From positions 31,126,794 to 31,190,793 of the forward strand of contig OZ038450.1 of assembly GCA_964036195.1 (NCBI GenBank): 64,000 nucleotides of DNA, read 5' to 3'. This DNA is from Sphaerolaimus hirsutus (lineage: Eukaryota > Nematoda > Chromadorea > Monhysterida > Sphaerolaimidae). The translations under genes were made by a program, and so were the position numbers. The notes under the pieces were generated by a model. It was given only the letters and a program-made list of their open reading frames with translations, was not told where the DNA came from and searched no databases. Below are positions 12,655 through 25,244 of this stretch, piece after piece; position 1 is the stretch's first letter, and every line of letters begins with the position of its first letter.

Positions 12655-13321
12655 TAGGGTTGGCCGATGTTTGTTTTTTTTGGAACGTTTTTTATAAAAA
12701 GAAACATGACATCCGAAATGTTTTTTTTTAAAACATCGGCCGAAATTTTTAGTACTGAGCACTAGGTAGTTTGCAAAATTTTTGTGCGCGAGCGCGCAAT
12801 TTCACACACAAATTGACATTGGTGGTTGTTTTCATTGGTTTTGTGGCATTTTTAGTATCAAAGTATCCATTTCTATGTGCTACCATGGGTTAAAAAGCCA
12901 GTCATATGTTGCTGTAGTATATAATATTGAGGTAATGTGCTTCCATGTACCTCCACAGTGTGTAACTTCACTCCCAAAGTAACAACCTCCTTTTATAACC
13001 TTGTTTGATCACTATTCCGTGCCAAACTTTACCTGAAGTCACGAACATTCGACTATAAGGCGATATACAAATGATATGTCGACGAAAAATACCTAGATAT
13101 TTTTGACACAAATCACCACTTATAATGCTATCAAATGGCTCCACCGACATTATATGGTCATATATAACATCACAGAGTATTGCCACTGTCTGATATACCT
13201 ATATATGTTGACACAAGGTCATATCTGGGAGCTTTTAAAAAAAACGTTTTTTATTAAAAAAACAACGTTTTTTTTTAAAAAAAAAACATCGAGTTAAAAA
13301 AACGTTTTTTTCCAAACCCTA
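12655..13321. mobile_element. Nested TAGGGTTGG element, TSD ATCTGGAG
   Basis: Ends TAGGGTTGGCCGATG and TTTCCAAACCCTA. ATCTGGAG is duplicated at 12647-12654 and 13322-13329. The middle carries GTGCGCGAGCGCGCAATTTC, as in its neighbour. Confidence 0.92.
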
Positions 13322-13588
13322 ATCTGGAGCGATTTTTGAGAAACACTACACCAGTTTTTGATCAAAATCACTATTTTTCATACTTTTTATATAGATTTTC
13401 ACCTCCAAAATCACTAGTTCATGCGCCTAACTGCCTATTTTCAGCTATTTCTAGTAGTATAATGTGCTTATATACCCATTTTTCACCTACTTTTGGCGAT
13501 TTTTATTTCTGTTCTGTCTTCTATGCCTATATATTGAACCCCCGCGAACGCTGCCCCTGCAAAAATTTTTTTTCCGCTATGTATCCAA

Positions 13589-13959
13589 TAGGGTTCAAAC
13601 GGGATCCCGATCCCGAGAAACTCCAAAGTCCGGGATCCCGATCCCGGAAAATTAGTGGAAATTATCAAAAGTGAAAAAACGACGTTTTTGCATGCAAGAA
13701 TGTGAACGCAAACCCCCAGCGTTCATTTTATGCCACGTTTCTGGCATCCAACAGTGTTTTTAGACCTTTATGAACAACTGTGGATGCCAAAACATTTGCC
13801 AAAATCTCTATCCCAATACCCCAATCCCGATCCCGAAAAAATGCCAATCCCGATCCCGATCCCGATCCCGTGACCCCAATCCCGGCCAATCCCGATCCCG
13901 AAATCTCAAAAAACCAATCCCGATCCCGATCCCGAAAAGTCAATCCCGTTTGAACCCTA
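13589..13959. mobile_element. Nested TAGGGTTCAAACGGG element of CGATCCCGATCCC repeats, TSD GTATCCAA
   Basis: Ends TAGGGTTCAAACGGGAT and ATCCCGTTTGAACCCTA. GTATCCAA is duplicated at 13581-13588 and 13960-13967. Long runs of the hexamer CGATCC(C) lie on both sides of a short unique core. Confidence 0.92.
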
Positions 13960-14269
13960 GTATCCAACCCCCCGAAGGGTCGAAATCTAGAAGACCCCTG
14001 AGGCAAAGTGCAATTTTGAAATGCAAATTCAATCATATTTATTTGTTTTTTTTTCAAACAGACTAATCCATAGTGTTTTTCATGGGGCATATTCCACATT
14101 TTGTATAATAAATACCATTTGTCAAGTAACCAATTTCAGTTGACATGTCAGGTCCTGCGTAACATATGCATTGGAATGCATGCAAGTTTATTCCAAAATT
14201 TGGTAAACTGATAAATCACCACTGGATGTATTTGAGTATGGAGTGAGGAATTTTTTCCATGCAAATTTT

Positions 14270-14504
14270 TTGTCTATCTAACCCCCTTAGCCCCCCCCCC
14301 AAATCGCTTAGCTACCTACCATTTTTTTATTTTTGATAAATTTTGCCCAATTTTTGCTCAAAATCTAATTTTCATACCATTTTATAGTTTTTTCCAGCTT
14401 CAAAATCGCGGCTTTCACCTTTACACATGTTTATATACCTATTTTTAGACATTTTTTGTTTATCTATCCAGCCCCCGCGAGGGCCAAAATCTTGGAGACC
14501 CCTG
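14270..14504. mobile_element. CAGGGG-family fragment
   Basis: It shares the GGGCCAAAATCTTGGAGACC right end and body words with the family. The left end is truncated. Confidence 0.65.
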
Positions 14505-14604
14505 GTGGTAAGATACCATGCCCGACCATCTCCTGTAATTAGAAAATTAGCCTGCAAATTTTTCCTGACAGATTACAGTTTTATGGGTGAAGGATTGACA
14601 GACC

Positions 14605-14924
14605 CAGGGGTCTCCTAGGGGGGGCTGGGGCCCACCCCCAAAGCGGCCAGTTATCTAACTATCCCGGAGGCTGCTCAGCTATCTATCTATCCCGAGGCAA
14701 AATTTTTGGCTACTACCCCCAAAGACCCCCCCCCCCCAATCGCTCAGCTAACCGATTTTTAGAGATTTTTTCCCCTTTCTGCCTTCTTAACCTTGAAAAA
14801 GCCTATATTTATATTGTGCCCCCGTGAGCCCCCCCCCCATAAAATTTTCAGCTATCTATCCCTCTGGAGGAGCGATTTGCTACCTATCCAGCCCCCGCGA
14901 GGGCCAAAATCCTGGAGACCCCTG
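14605..14924. mobile_element. CAGGGGTCTCC element
   Basis: Termini CAGGGGTCTCC and GGAGACCCCTG. The flanks GACAGACC and TACAGGCC agree at 6 of 8, consistent with an older insertion. Confidence 0.8.
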
Positions 14925-14932
14925 TACAGGCC

Positions 14933-16248
14933 CCACACATTAAAATAAATATAACTCATAAAACTAGATCCAAATGTTTTTTTCCAAACTTTTTTTGTCA
15001 CCACTAGCTCTAGTCAGGTCTGCTTGCAAATGTCACTGGGGGTACAATGAATTTGGTGAGTGGTAGCAGAGAGCATAGCATGTGTGCTTTCCTGTGTTTT
15101 ATGTACAGCAATTGTGTCCCAAAATTTCTGGGGCAATGGTTTTCTTGTACATCTTTACTTGATTGACTTTTGATTCTTTTATAAATAATTTTTTTATAAT
15201 ACTACTTAATAATACTAAAAAATACTAAAAACTAGTTTAAAAAGTATAAAAAAGTTGAAATCGTCTGAATAGAATGAATTTCTAGCAGTGCCCAGGAAAT
15301 TTTTGAACAACTGAATTTTTGAACAAGACAGTATTTTATGTGACAGTTTCACAGTCTGGCAGGCTGATATTCTTTAAACTCTACAAAAAAGCATGCATAA
15401 ATAATGGATAACAGGGAATGGAAAGTTCCATTGAAGTCCCCCATTGAAAAGCACAATATGACATATGTCAATCAGTCTCACAATAAAATTGGCTGCCCAA
15501 ATGTAATGAAATAGGAGGGTGGAAAAGATAAATGGTTGAATAACCTTATTTTTGGATTTTTTTACATTCAAAGAGACATAAATATGATGATTTCATAAAG
15601 AGATAATGTGCAGAGCATAGCAATTCAGAAATAAAATTGTTGATATGTAGATCACTATAGTAAAAAGTATTTGGTAACTCTTCAGAAATACCTGCTTTAT
15701 TTTAATAACCAATATGTGCTCTGACTTTATCTCCGAATAGAAATCTATATTCACACATCAATCAGAGAAAAAAACAGACAAAAAATTAAAAATATTTTTC
15801 TCCAAAAAGTCTTTCACCACTGGCTGAACGCGCAGCACGAAACAACACGGGATAAAAACCATTTCCGTATCACCCAGAGACTTCGCTCTTCCGTATTTAC
15901 TTAATCCCGTTTGGTCATTTTGAAGTTTGTCTTGTTGCATTTAGGTCCAAATTTAAGAACATACCAGAAATTGACAAATCGTTTTGAGCACCTCTAAAAA
16001 TAGATGATTTGCAAATCGATTGGCATGTGCAAATTGGGAATTACCCCATAGTGGCTAAATACATAAAAGTTCGAGTGAAGTATTTATACTCCATGGACTG
16101 CATGCTAATAGAATCCATCATGACTACATCGTTAATAAAATAAAAATTGTACCAAAAAAAAACAAATCGTTTCAGGAAAAAAGATTCGTTACTTGGACGT
16201 GACTCCGCCTTTGTTTAAATGCTTTTTTGTGAACGTGAATTCATAAGT
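14933..16248. other. No recognisable gene
   Basis: AT-rich sequence with no convincing exon or bounded repeat. Confidence 0.45.
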
Positions 16249-16860
16249 GAGGAGTTTGATTCCGAAACCTGTTATCTGCACGTTTTTGGGTTTTTTGAAA
16301 ATCGCATTTGAAACTTTGACATTGGCACGAGCCAGCATGGTTTGAGTGTCAACGCTCGCTCAAAACTTTTCGAAAACGCCACGAATTTATCTACATTTTC
16401 CATATCTACAACCCTCTGGCTAGCAAATATGGTTAAAGTTATGGCCACTTGATTGACATCACATCAACATACGTACATGCAGATTTGTTCCTTAACGGGT
16501 TTCGAGTGCAAACTCCATTTTTGTATGGGGATTGCGCTCCGTTCCTACTAAATTTGTAATGGGTTTCGGATGCAAACTTTTTTATCTGCAGATAACGGGT
16601 TTCGGGTGCAAAAAATGATAGTTTTTTTGTAGATAACGGGTTTCGAGTGCAAACTCACCTATTTTGGGCTGTAGATAACGGGTTTCGGATGCAAAGTTGC
16701 ATTTTTTTCAAAAATCGGTATCTCTGTATCTCGGGAACGGTATGAGATACTGATATAATTTTTGTTTTATCATGAAGAAAAATGAATATATATATCAGAT
16801 CCGCACTTAACTCATTTTTTTTCACTTTTGCACTTAACGGGTTACGGAACCAAACGCCTC
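16249..16860. repeat. Inverted-repeat element with an internal AACGGGTTTCG array
   Basis: GAGGAGTTTGATTCCG at the left is mirrored by CGGAACCAAACGCCTC at the right. Between 16490 and 16850 the phrase AACGGGTTTCGGGTGCAAA recurs about five times with small changes and spacers of about 35-65 bp. Confidence 0.7.
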
Positions 16861-17647
16861 AAGTATCATGTTCACATATTATCTACTAAGACATAAATGC
16901 TTAATTTGCGGTGCGCCGAGTATACATCGATTTGGTTATAAATACACCGACGGCACAGTATGCATCCGCAAATACTTGTCTTACACGCCAACGCCATACT
17001 TATGCGCGCCATTCCAGAAAAAATCTTAAAATATAGATAAAATGTGCTCGATTTCTACATTATCCATGTACACGAGCAAATCGTGCACCAGCTTACGGAA
17101 CCACTTGCAACTTAACCGCAACTTAGCACTCATTTCGTCACTTGTCACTTTGCCAAATCTTTCACCAATGACGAACACTTACGAGTCCAAAAACAGGCTC
17201 AAGCCCTTGGTTAGTACAATCCACAGCGAAATGACTATTCCATGGTTTATCCCCCCCCCCCCCCGAAGTTCACTAATGCACCCCGAGCTGAAATGCGGCC
17301 GCATTATTTCCTGCCGCATGTGAATTAGCTGGCTACCGTAATCGATGGAATTAAATCCCATTTTAGACACACTTTAGAATTTAGAGCAAGTTTTCTGCGT
17401 AAATATATTTGCACGTGAAAAATGTGAGATTTGGGAAATTGTTTTATCCCCTTAAAGCCAGCCCCAAAAAACCTACAAAATCAAAATTCATAACCCTTGC
17501 AAAACAAAGTAAAAACATGATCTCCCACCTTTTGATGGCTTCCACCAGGAAAATTGTTGAAATCCACCCTCAGGACGCTACTCGGGTGCCTGTTGCGTTC
17601 AAACTGTACCGCGCTGCCAAAAATCGACGTCGCGTCGCCCAAACTGG

Positions 17648-17783
17648 CTGCAGTCCCGCACCCTGTAAAGTGTCAGTAAAGTGTCTATGAGATTTAACAA
17701 AAATGATCTTATTACTAACGTTTGACATTTTGCATGACACTTGACATCACTTGACACTTTACAGGGTGCGGGACTGTCCCCAG
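17648..17783 (+). mobile_element. Introner-family MITE
   Basis: CTGCAGTCCCGCACCCTG at the left and CAGGGTGCGGGACTGTCCCC at the right, followed by AG. The arms are nearly perfectly complementary. The + strand ends in the CCCCAG acceptor-like sequence, but no surrounding gene is visible. Confidence 0.85.
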
Positions 17784-18979
17784 GCCGCCGTGTCTGCTGC
17801 GTCGCACAAACTGCCGTTTTGGCCGCGTGCCAAAAATGAAGGGCGCGTCTGTTTAATTGTAAATGTTTAAAAAATTAAAATGTGTACACATGGGGCCGAT
17901 AATCTTTTTACTTCAACTCACTCTTTAACTCGGCTCGAAATTTCGCAGCATCTAGTGATTTGCTCACCGAACGCAGCGTAACAAATCTTGGCAACTTTGG
18001 GATTTTTAAATTTGAGCTATTTTACTGTGACCGCACTCGTACAAATATCCGGAAAAAAGCAACTCAACTTGGATTTTGAAATTAATGCAACGTTTATTAG
18101 AATATGAACAACAAATAATCGTGCATTTGCTATTTCAGCCACAATGATTTTGAGATTTTTGACAAGAGAGATTTTTGAGAAACTCATGTCATTGAATGAT
18201 TGTGATTAAATCAGGGAATTTCCCAAATCTCGTGCAAATACACAAATCTCACTTTAAATTAAAATCAAATTGACATAACGTTTCGAAATCAATTTTACAA
18301 AGTACCTAATTTCATATAAAATAAGCTGGGAAATAATTCAAAGGTTTACGGTATTTTTCTGCGTGACCCAAACATTTCTAAGCCGTTCTACATGGGATAA
18401 TTCATTTAATCCGCTGCGCGATTTCGCATCTGAAAAATTACTGGTCAAGCTCAGCTACATCTTTAAAACGTAACGTGGAACGTAAAAAATTAAATAAACG
18501 TAACGTTATAAAGTTCAGGCTCAATTTAGCAACGTTAACGTTTTATTATACCTCAACTGCGAGCGAAGTTTTGTACTTATTATAAAAGTACCAGCTATAA
18601 ATCAAAATCTTGTACCCAAACTTATGATGGAATGGTATAATATTTAGCAAAGTGACAGGGCCTTCTTGAATTGTGAATGAGTACCGTATTTTAGCGAATA
18701 AAAGAACACTTTTGCAAAAACACTTTTTTGTAAGCTTAAGTATTTTAATGCTTTGGCGAATAATATAAGGTTAATGGAAAATGTCCAAGCAAAATAAAGT
18801 TTGAAAAAATCGAATTAGGTATTGTGTTTGTGTCGCATTTTTTCAGAACGTGAAAAATTGCGATGATTTTTTTATGCTCTAAGTGCGGGAATTTAATCAC
18901 CGGGTACCTTTTAGAGGTATGGCGACATTCGATGTGACTAGAGTAATGTCGATCAATTTACTGATTAGCTACTTGGCGA
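17784..18979. other. No recognisable gene
   Basis: AT-rich. AACGTAACG words near 18465-18545 look like transposon debris. Confidence 0.4.
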
Positions 18980-19261
18980 TAGCTCCAAACAAAAAGCGCC
19001 ATGGCGCTTTTGGCGCTTGGCGCTATCTTGCTGTGGCGCCAATGGCCCTTGGCGCCATGCCCATTTAAAGCGCCATGGCGCTTCTGGCGCTTGGCGCTAT
19101 CCTTGCCTGGCGCCAGGCCAAAAATGCCTGGCGCTGGCCCTTGGCGCTAGCGCCATAGCAAAGAGAGCCATGGCGCTTCTGGCGCTTGGCGCTTGGGCCA
19201 GAGAAGCGCCATGGCTCTTTTGGCGCTTGGCGCCAAAGTCCTAGCGCTTTTTACACCACTA
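18980..19261. mobile_element. GGCGCC-rich hAT-like MITE, diverged ends
   Basis: The interior has the GCGCCATGGCGC/TTGGCGCTTGGCGC clusters of the TAGTGATGG family. The right end reads CACCACTA. The flanks CTTGGCGA and CTTGGGAA match at 6 of 8. Confidence 0.75.
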
Positions 19262-19547
19262 CTTGGGAACTGTGGCGCTATTCGGTAATGTTGTATGGCA
19301 CCGGGACAATTTCACTTTCACAATGTCACCTCATAAATAAATAAGATAAGTCGAAAATCGTTGGAGCTACTCAAAAATGGCGGCGCACAGTGAAAAATTT
19401 CACCAAAATGTCTCCAAACATGGTGCCATTTCAAAGTATTGGTCGTTTAGTACTCTGGTCTCTCTAATTATGTCAGTAAAGTTTTTAAAAAAAAACGAAA
19501 ATGCCAGTGAACTCAATCCCCCAAATAAAACGGCACCCTATGTATAT

Positions 19548-20229
19548 GAAGGGTGTGCTTCTAAAAGTACCGATCTACAAAAAATCGATTTTGAGATAAT
19601 CGCAATTGAAAGTTTGGAGTATGCAATACCCATACGTGGGTATTGGGTATGGGAATTTTGGGTATGGGTATTTCGGCCATATTGTTGGGTATCCACATGC
19701 ATGGGTATAATCATTGATTATACACATAACACTAGCTATATAAAATTTAGTGAATTATATTTTTGTAGTACAGTACATTTTAAAGGAACAAATTGGTAAT
19801 AGCATGTAGATCGGTATTTTTTAAAGCACAAAATCAGACAGCTGTAGATCGGTACTTTTACCCATAATAAAAAAGCACAAAATGAGTTTTTGCTCAATCG
19901 GATGCCGATCTGACATCGGTACATTGTGAAGCACAAAAAATAATGTGCAGATCGGTACATTTAAAAGAACAACTTTGAAAAAAGTGTGTAGATCGGTACT
20001 TTTAAAGACACAAAAGCTGAAAAAGCTTGTAGATCGGTACTTTTAAAATTTCAAAAACCGTATTTTGCGATTTTTTTGCTTTTTTCGACCCCTCATATCT
20101 CAAAATTGAATTTCGCACCCCCCACATATTATATATTTTTTTGAAGCGCATGTTTATGGGGACCCCAAAAATGGTCCTAACTCAAATTTGAAAAATTTGT
20201 AGATCGGTACTTTTAGAAGCACACCCTTC
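19548..20229. repeat. Inverted-repeat element with GTAGATCGGTACTTTTAAA tandem motif
   Basis: The ends GAAGGGTGTGCTTCTAAAAG and CTTTTAGAAGCACACCCTTC are perfect complements flanked by ATAT. Inside, GTAGATCGGTACTTTTAAA plus AAGCACAAAA recurs at least six times from about 19807 to 20215. Confidence 0.8.
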
Positions 20230-21345
20230 ATATGAACACGTAATGACGGAAAATACCTATTGCCTTCTATTCATAAGAACACAGTAAATACTTTCATTCA
20301 AAACTGAAACAAGTGACCTTTGGTCACTCAGTGTCCGTATACATTTCAGCACCCCCAAAATCTACGTTATTAATGCCACGCTACGCTTCAATGAAACACT
20401 TTTCGCATTTGAAATGAAATATGAACCCGAAATGAGACGGGGTTCATAAACTTTTGTCGGCTGCATATAAACCAGTTGCTTATATTCGCTGCGTATTTAG
20501 GTAGATTCACCGAAAATTCGTTATTTCTGCCGCGAGTACATGAACTTATGATGCTTAAGAACTTTAAGTGTCGTCACTTTTACGGTCGGAAAAGTGGGAA
20601 TGCCAACCTTTAAAGTGATGCGAAATAGTGTCACTTTTTGAATGTCGTCATCACTTTTAAGTGACGTATGAATGACATCTACCTACAACAAGTGACGTTT
20701 TTGATCTGTGTACTGCTCGAATTTCATATTCACTTCCTTCATTTTCACTCATTTCTATTTATGGTTTTTTTGAGTGTCCATAGAATTGAGCAACATTTGT
20801 CGTTGTTTTTGCGCATACCGTATTTCTGGTAATGAAATAGCATCAGTCTGTGTTTTTTTCTCAACCTTCTGGCCTGCCGTTTTATTTTTTCGCCTATTTT
20901 TTTAAATTGAACATACCGTGTTTTTAAATGAAACTTTATAAACACTTGAATGTCAGAACATCAATTTGAAATCGAATATCAATATTTGAACGCTTTGATC
21001 TCACCCCGTTTTTAATTTCATCAAATACGGAAATTTTTACAATTTTCCGAGCTCGAACTCGAACGAAAGGTCATTTCAATTTCAAAATTATTGGATTTTG
21101 CCGTCCGAGGGCCAGATGTGAAACCCCAAAATAGAAACTTATTGATAATGTTTCCAGGGCTCGAATTAAATAAGTTGTGCACATTTTTAAAGGGTCGAGT
21201 TTGTCAAGTGACAGGTAATTTTACATTTAAGTGACAAGTAAACTTGCGAGTAAAAATACTTGTCTCCTGTGAATTACTTATCATTTAACAAACAACCTGT
21301 ACCTTTTCATGACACTTGTCTTGTTGTCTACATGGAACTGTCCCC
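20230..21345. other. No recognisable gene
   Basis: It contains AAGTGACG/CACTTTTAAAG words (20560-20700) that look repetitive. No exon is supported. Confidence 0.4.
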
Positions 21346-21502
21346 AGACGCACTTCTAGACCCTGTAAAAAGCCATGTAAAATGTCAAATGTCATGCATG
21401 TCAAATGTACTCAGTTGCCATTTTCCATGGCATTTTCCATGACCTTTGACACTTTGCATGACATTTGACATTTTACAAGGCTTTTACAAGGTCTGGGACA
21501 GG
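21346..21502 (+). mobile_element. Introner-family MITE
   Basis: TCTAGACCCTGTAAAAAGCC at the left and GCTTTTACAAGGTCTGGGA at the right, with mirrored TGTCAAATGTCATGCA words between. Confidence 0.75.
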
Positions 21503-21519
21503 GTTGGCAAAATCTCAGA

Positions 21520-21720
21520 AAACAATAAAAATAAAATAAAAATAAAATGGAATATTCAAGAATAAAATAAAATAAAATAAAATGGAAAATTTAAGAATAA
21601 AAATAAAAATTGTATAAAAATTTGAATTTTTGTAAATTTTTTGTAAAATTGTATAAAAATTTGTATTTTTGTAAAATTGTATAAAAATTCATATTTTTTG
21701 TAAAATTTTATCTCATTGCT
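21520..21720. repeat. AAAAT/AATAAAAT low-complexity tract
   Basis: Repeated AAATAAAATAAAAT and GTATAAAAATTTG words. A second tract follows at about 22430-22520, so the pair brackets the degenerate repeat between them. Confidence 0.8.
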
Positions 21721-21746
21721 TGAGTTTCTACCTGTTTATTCATGGA

Positions 21747-22192
21747 TCTGGGAGCAGTCCCAAGTGTAAACTGTCAAATGTCATGTAAAATGTCATGCAA
21801 AGTGTCAATTGTCATGACAAATGTAAGGTAAAGTGTAAATTGTCATGACATGTAACAAATAAAGAATCAATTGTCAAGCAAATTGTGTCCAAATCTTATG
21901 TTTTATATCTAAATCTTATGCTTTGTATCCAAATTATGTTGTTGTTGAATCCAAATCTTATGTGAACATTTGGATACAAAAACATAAGATTTGGATACAA
22001 AACAGTCTATGGATACAAAAACACAAGATTTGTATACACAATTTACACTTTGCATGACATTTGTCATGACAATTGCCACTTTTCTTGAAATTTGACATGA
22101 CACTTGACATTTTGCATGACAATTGACACTTTACTTTACATTTGTCATGACAATTGACAAATTGCATTACATTTTACAAATGTGCCCAGCAC
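21747..22192. repeat. Expanded or degenerate introner-family repeat
   Basis: CTGGGAGCAGTCCCAAGTGT at the left and mirrored TGTCATGACAATTGACA blocks at the right. The core carries several AAATCTTATG words. It is longer than other copies and may be a composite. Confidence 0.5.
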
Positions 22193-22916
22193 ACTCCACT
22201 AGTCCTTCTACTGAAAATGCAAACCATTCTTATCAATAATTGTAACTTTACACTTGCAGCTAGCTAACGATACATACTGCATGCAACTTTTGAAAAGTAA
22301 GGGAAAAATTTGTCACAGGTTTTTCATGTATAGGTCTAATTTTCACAATTTTCTGGCCTTGCATGCATGATTCTGATTTTTTGTACAATTTTTGTAAAAT
22401 GTGTCGTTTTATTTTATTAATGACTTTTGGGAATAAAATAAAATAAAATAAAATGAAACAAAAATAAAATTAAAATAAAATAATTTTTTACACTTTTTAT
22501 ACAATTTTACTAAAATGAATTTTTATAAAACAAACCGTGGTCTGGGACTGCCCCTGATCCGCAGAAAAACAGATTCAATCAATTTTGTAGCCCCAAAAGA
22601 ATTGTAGCCCAGTAAATTGAGTGACAGGTCCCAATCCCAATTCCGCACGACCACCTCGGAGAAAATACATTTTTTACCTGTAATCCGTTAGACATTTCGT
22701 CAAGTCGCTCAACTCAATCTTGTTGAAGAAAGAAACCAAACAGTTGGTTCAAGGTAATTGTCGCCAATGATGTCAAAGTTTATTTGAAAAACACCCTTAT
22801 GTATTGCGTTTTTAACAAAGATGGAAGAAAATTTGGAAGATGAATGAAATTCTATTATAATTTTTTTAAATTTGAATCATGCTCTGAAAAGGGTACATAT
22901 TTATTTGTTATAGGTA

Positions 22917-23278
22917 CACCGTATTTCTTCTAATAGAACAGCATACCTCCAATAGAAGGGCACCTCCAATAGAACGGCAGGTTTTGGCACGTTTTTGCGC
23001 TCATGAAAACAATAGAAGAGCACTTCCAACAGAACGGCACCACCAATAGAACGGCAGGTGGAAATTGCATTCCTGCATTACGAGTTTTCACAGAAAACCC
23101 ACTGTAAAAAAGCATGTAGTGATCAAAAAGCATTTTTTTATTGCAGGGCTCGGTGTTTTTTTCTAAAAACCCATACCGTATTACCTCGAATTATCCCCCT
23201 CTACCCTGAATTAACCCCCCTCAAATTGTGCTGGCGAAATAATAAACCCCCATGGGAGTATTTCGAGATAATACGGTA
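22917..23278. mobile_element. Two adjoining TACCGTAT-family elements
   Basis: CACCGTATTTCTTCTAATAG opens a GAACGGCA/CACCTCCAATAG block. A second, compact element runs from TACCGTATTACCTCG (23174) to GAGATAATACGGTA (23278). Confidence 0.65.
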
Positions 23279-24214
23279 AACTTCGTTTTATGGTTCTTTC
23301 AAACCATCTAGAACAGTTCGGATTTCGCATTTCCCCCTTTCACACCAAAAACACAGAAACCCCTCATTTTCTGTGTTTCAAAACTGTGTTTTTAACATCG
23401 CCTGATCGAAATGCCACACGTCGGAAATCCAGCTAATGCCAAAGTCGCATTTTGGTGACGCATTATTCATCCGCAGTATGTAAATCTGCTGGCTGGGTAA
23501 ACAACTGGTTTCACTTTTGAGACACGTGTTTACCGTTTCCAGATAGGTATTGTTGTCGGAAGTTGTGTACTTTGGGTGGTTATAGTTTTTGATTAAGTCC
23601 CCCGGGAGGTATTTTTTGCAGGTATTATTTCATTCTTATGTAAATATAAAAATCCTCTAACCTAGGGACCTACCTAATTAAAATATCTGAAGGCATTTTT
23701 CTATTATAATTTTCTTGAAAAAGTCCCCGTCAATCTGATAGCAACTTGATAGCACTAAATGATCAAAAATAAATATTTTATCATGATCATTGATCTATCG
23801 CAAATGATTTCAATGCGATGTCCCTTTTTCGGACACATTTCCTAGATTTCTTAGTTGAATTGCACAAAGTACTAATTCAGATTTGAATTTGGGAACCCTT
23901 TTACACTGCCAAACTTGCACAGCTGATGATAAAGGATAATGGCTTACCTAAAAAAATTAAGAGGCAAAAAATTGATTATGAGTTTGAGTAAGTAAGTATC
24001 CAAAAACTTTCAAACACTAAATGCAGCACAGTTTTAGGATATAGCAAAGCTGACATTGCATTGTCGCCAAAAGCGACAATATGACCAATTGTTTTACTAT
24101 GAAGATATATTACTTTGGACATTTTAGTGATGAATTACACGATTGTACACGATGAATTTATGTCACTAGAGCGTGCGTATTCACTCATATTCTAAATCCA
24201 AAACCAAACATACC

Positions 24215-24643
24215 TACCGTATATCCTCGAATAAGACCCCCCCTCGAATGACTCCTCCCCCTTGAATAACTCCCCCCTCAAGAACACTGACGAAAAAATA
24301 ACTCCCTCCCTTGAATAACTCCCCCCTCTTGAATAACTCCTCCTCTGGGCGGAAAATATGCTACGTATTTTACAAAAATGATCGATGAAAATACAAAATA
24401 TTGTTGACGTATGGCAGCGACAGCAGATACATAGCATGTACACAGTGTATACACAGCTTTTTGTTGTTGTTAGCTGGATTACATGAGTTGACATAAAGCA
24501 TTCATACAATGAATTTAGTCCAAGTTTTCTGAGGAAAAAATAACTCCCTCCCTTGAATAACTCCTCCCCCTTGAATAACTCCCCCCTCAAAAACTCTGAC
24601 GAAAAAATAACTCCCCTGGGGTCTTATTCGAGGATATACGGTA
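24215..24643. mobile_element. Intact TACCGTAT-family MITE
   Basis: TACCGTATATCCTCGAATAA and its complement bound 429 bp of CTCCCCCTTGAATAACTC arrays. Confidence 0.88.
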
Positions 24644-25105
24644 CCTATTTACTATTTTGAGTAGCTCAAACAAAAAGTTTCAACTCACCATAGGTCCTAC
24701 TATTTGGAGTATGGCAGAAACTACTTAAGTGATGATTAAATATCCCGTTAATGGTCGATCCAATTTTATTACAAAACTCGATAGTAGTGATGCAATGTGG
24801 TTTTGACGCTAAATGGCTGAATTTTCTGGCGCCATTGGCCATTCCACTTTTTACTTAGTGTGTTCAAAACGCCATAGAAAATTTGGCATCACCCGAAAAT
24901 GTATTTTACTTTTCAGATATGTGAATCGGGTCACATAAGAACCTAGGGCTTAGGGTACCTTCCCTTTATGACCCTCCCATTTTCAACACACTATTTAGAT
25001 ACACATCAAAATACACAATTTCAATAGCCAATAAAAACACTCCCCCCCCCACCCAGCCATCAAAAAATTACCATTTTGCCACCACTAGACCATAACCATC
25101 CAAAA

Positions 25106-25244
25106 ATGGCCTCAGTGGTATTCCATCAATGGCAAAGGCAGCCAACGATGGCAGACGAATCTGGCCATTCTGGTGCCTCCAGCAGCAACTGGCGAAGGGC
25201 CAGTAGAAAGCCCAGCAGCCATGGGCATGGACATGGCAGGATGG
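25106..25244 (+). CDS. K2P gene exon 1 (N-terminus)
   Basis: The frame opens at ATG 25106 (context AAAAATGG). A second in-frame ATG at 25148 begins MADESGHSG. The exon is Ser/His/Arg-rich and ends in phase 1 before GTTGGT. The join gives GHGHGRM followed by ASMHLHSG in exon 2. The donor is weak, and neither the first exon nor the start has an independent check. Confidence 0.5.

Larger units (their letters stand above)
11845..14000. mobile_element. CAGGGG hAT-like element containing three nested insertions
   Basis: The outer element starts CAGGGGTAGG and ends AAGACCCCTG. Identical flanks AGGCAAAG (11837-11844 and 14001-14008) delimit it. Three further elements lie inside, each with its own perfect 8-bp duplication (11923-12602, 12655-13321, 13589-13959). 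Removing them leaves a body like those at 3202 and 14605. Confidence 0.9.

Noticed and set aside
13770..14066. Frame rich in Pro-Ile/Ser-Arg repeats
   Set aside because: It is produced by the CGATCC(C) hexamer array of the transposon at 13589-13959.
17409..17690. Basic 93-codon frame
   Set aside because: It runs into the introner-family element at 17648 and lacks splice context or homology I can name.
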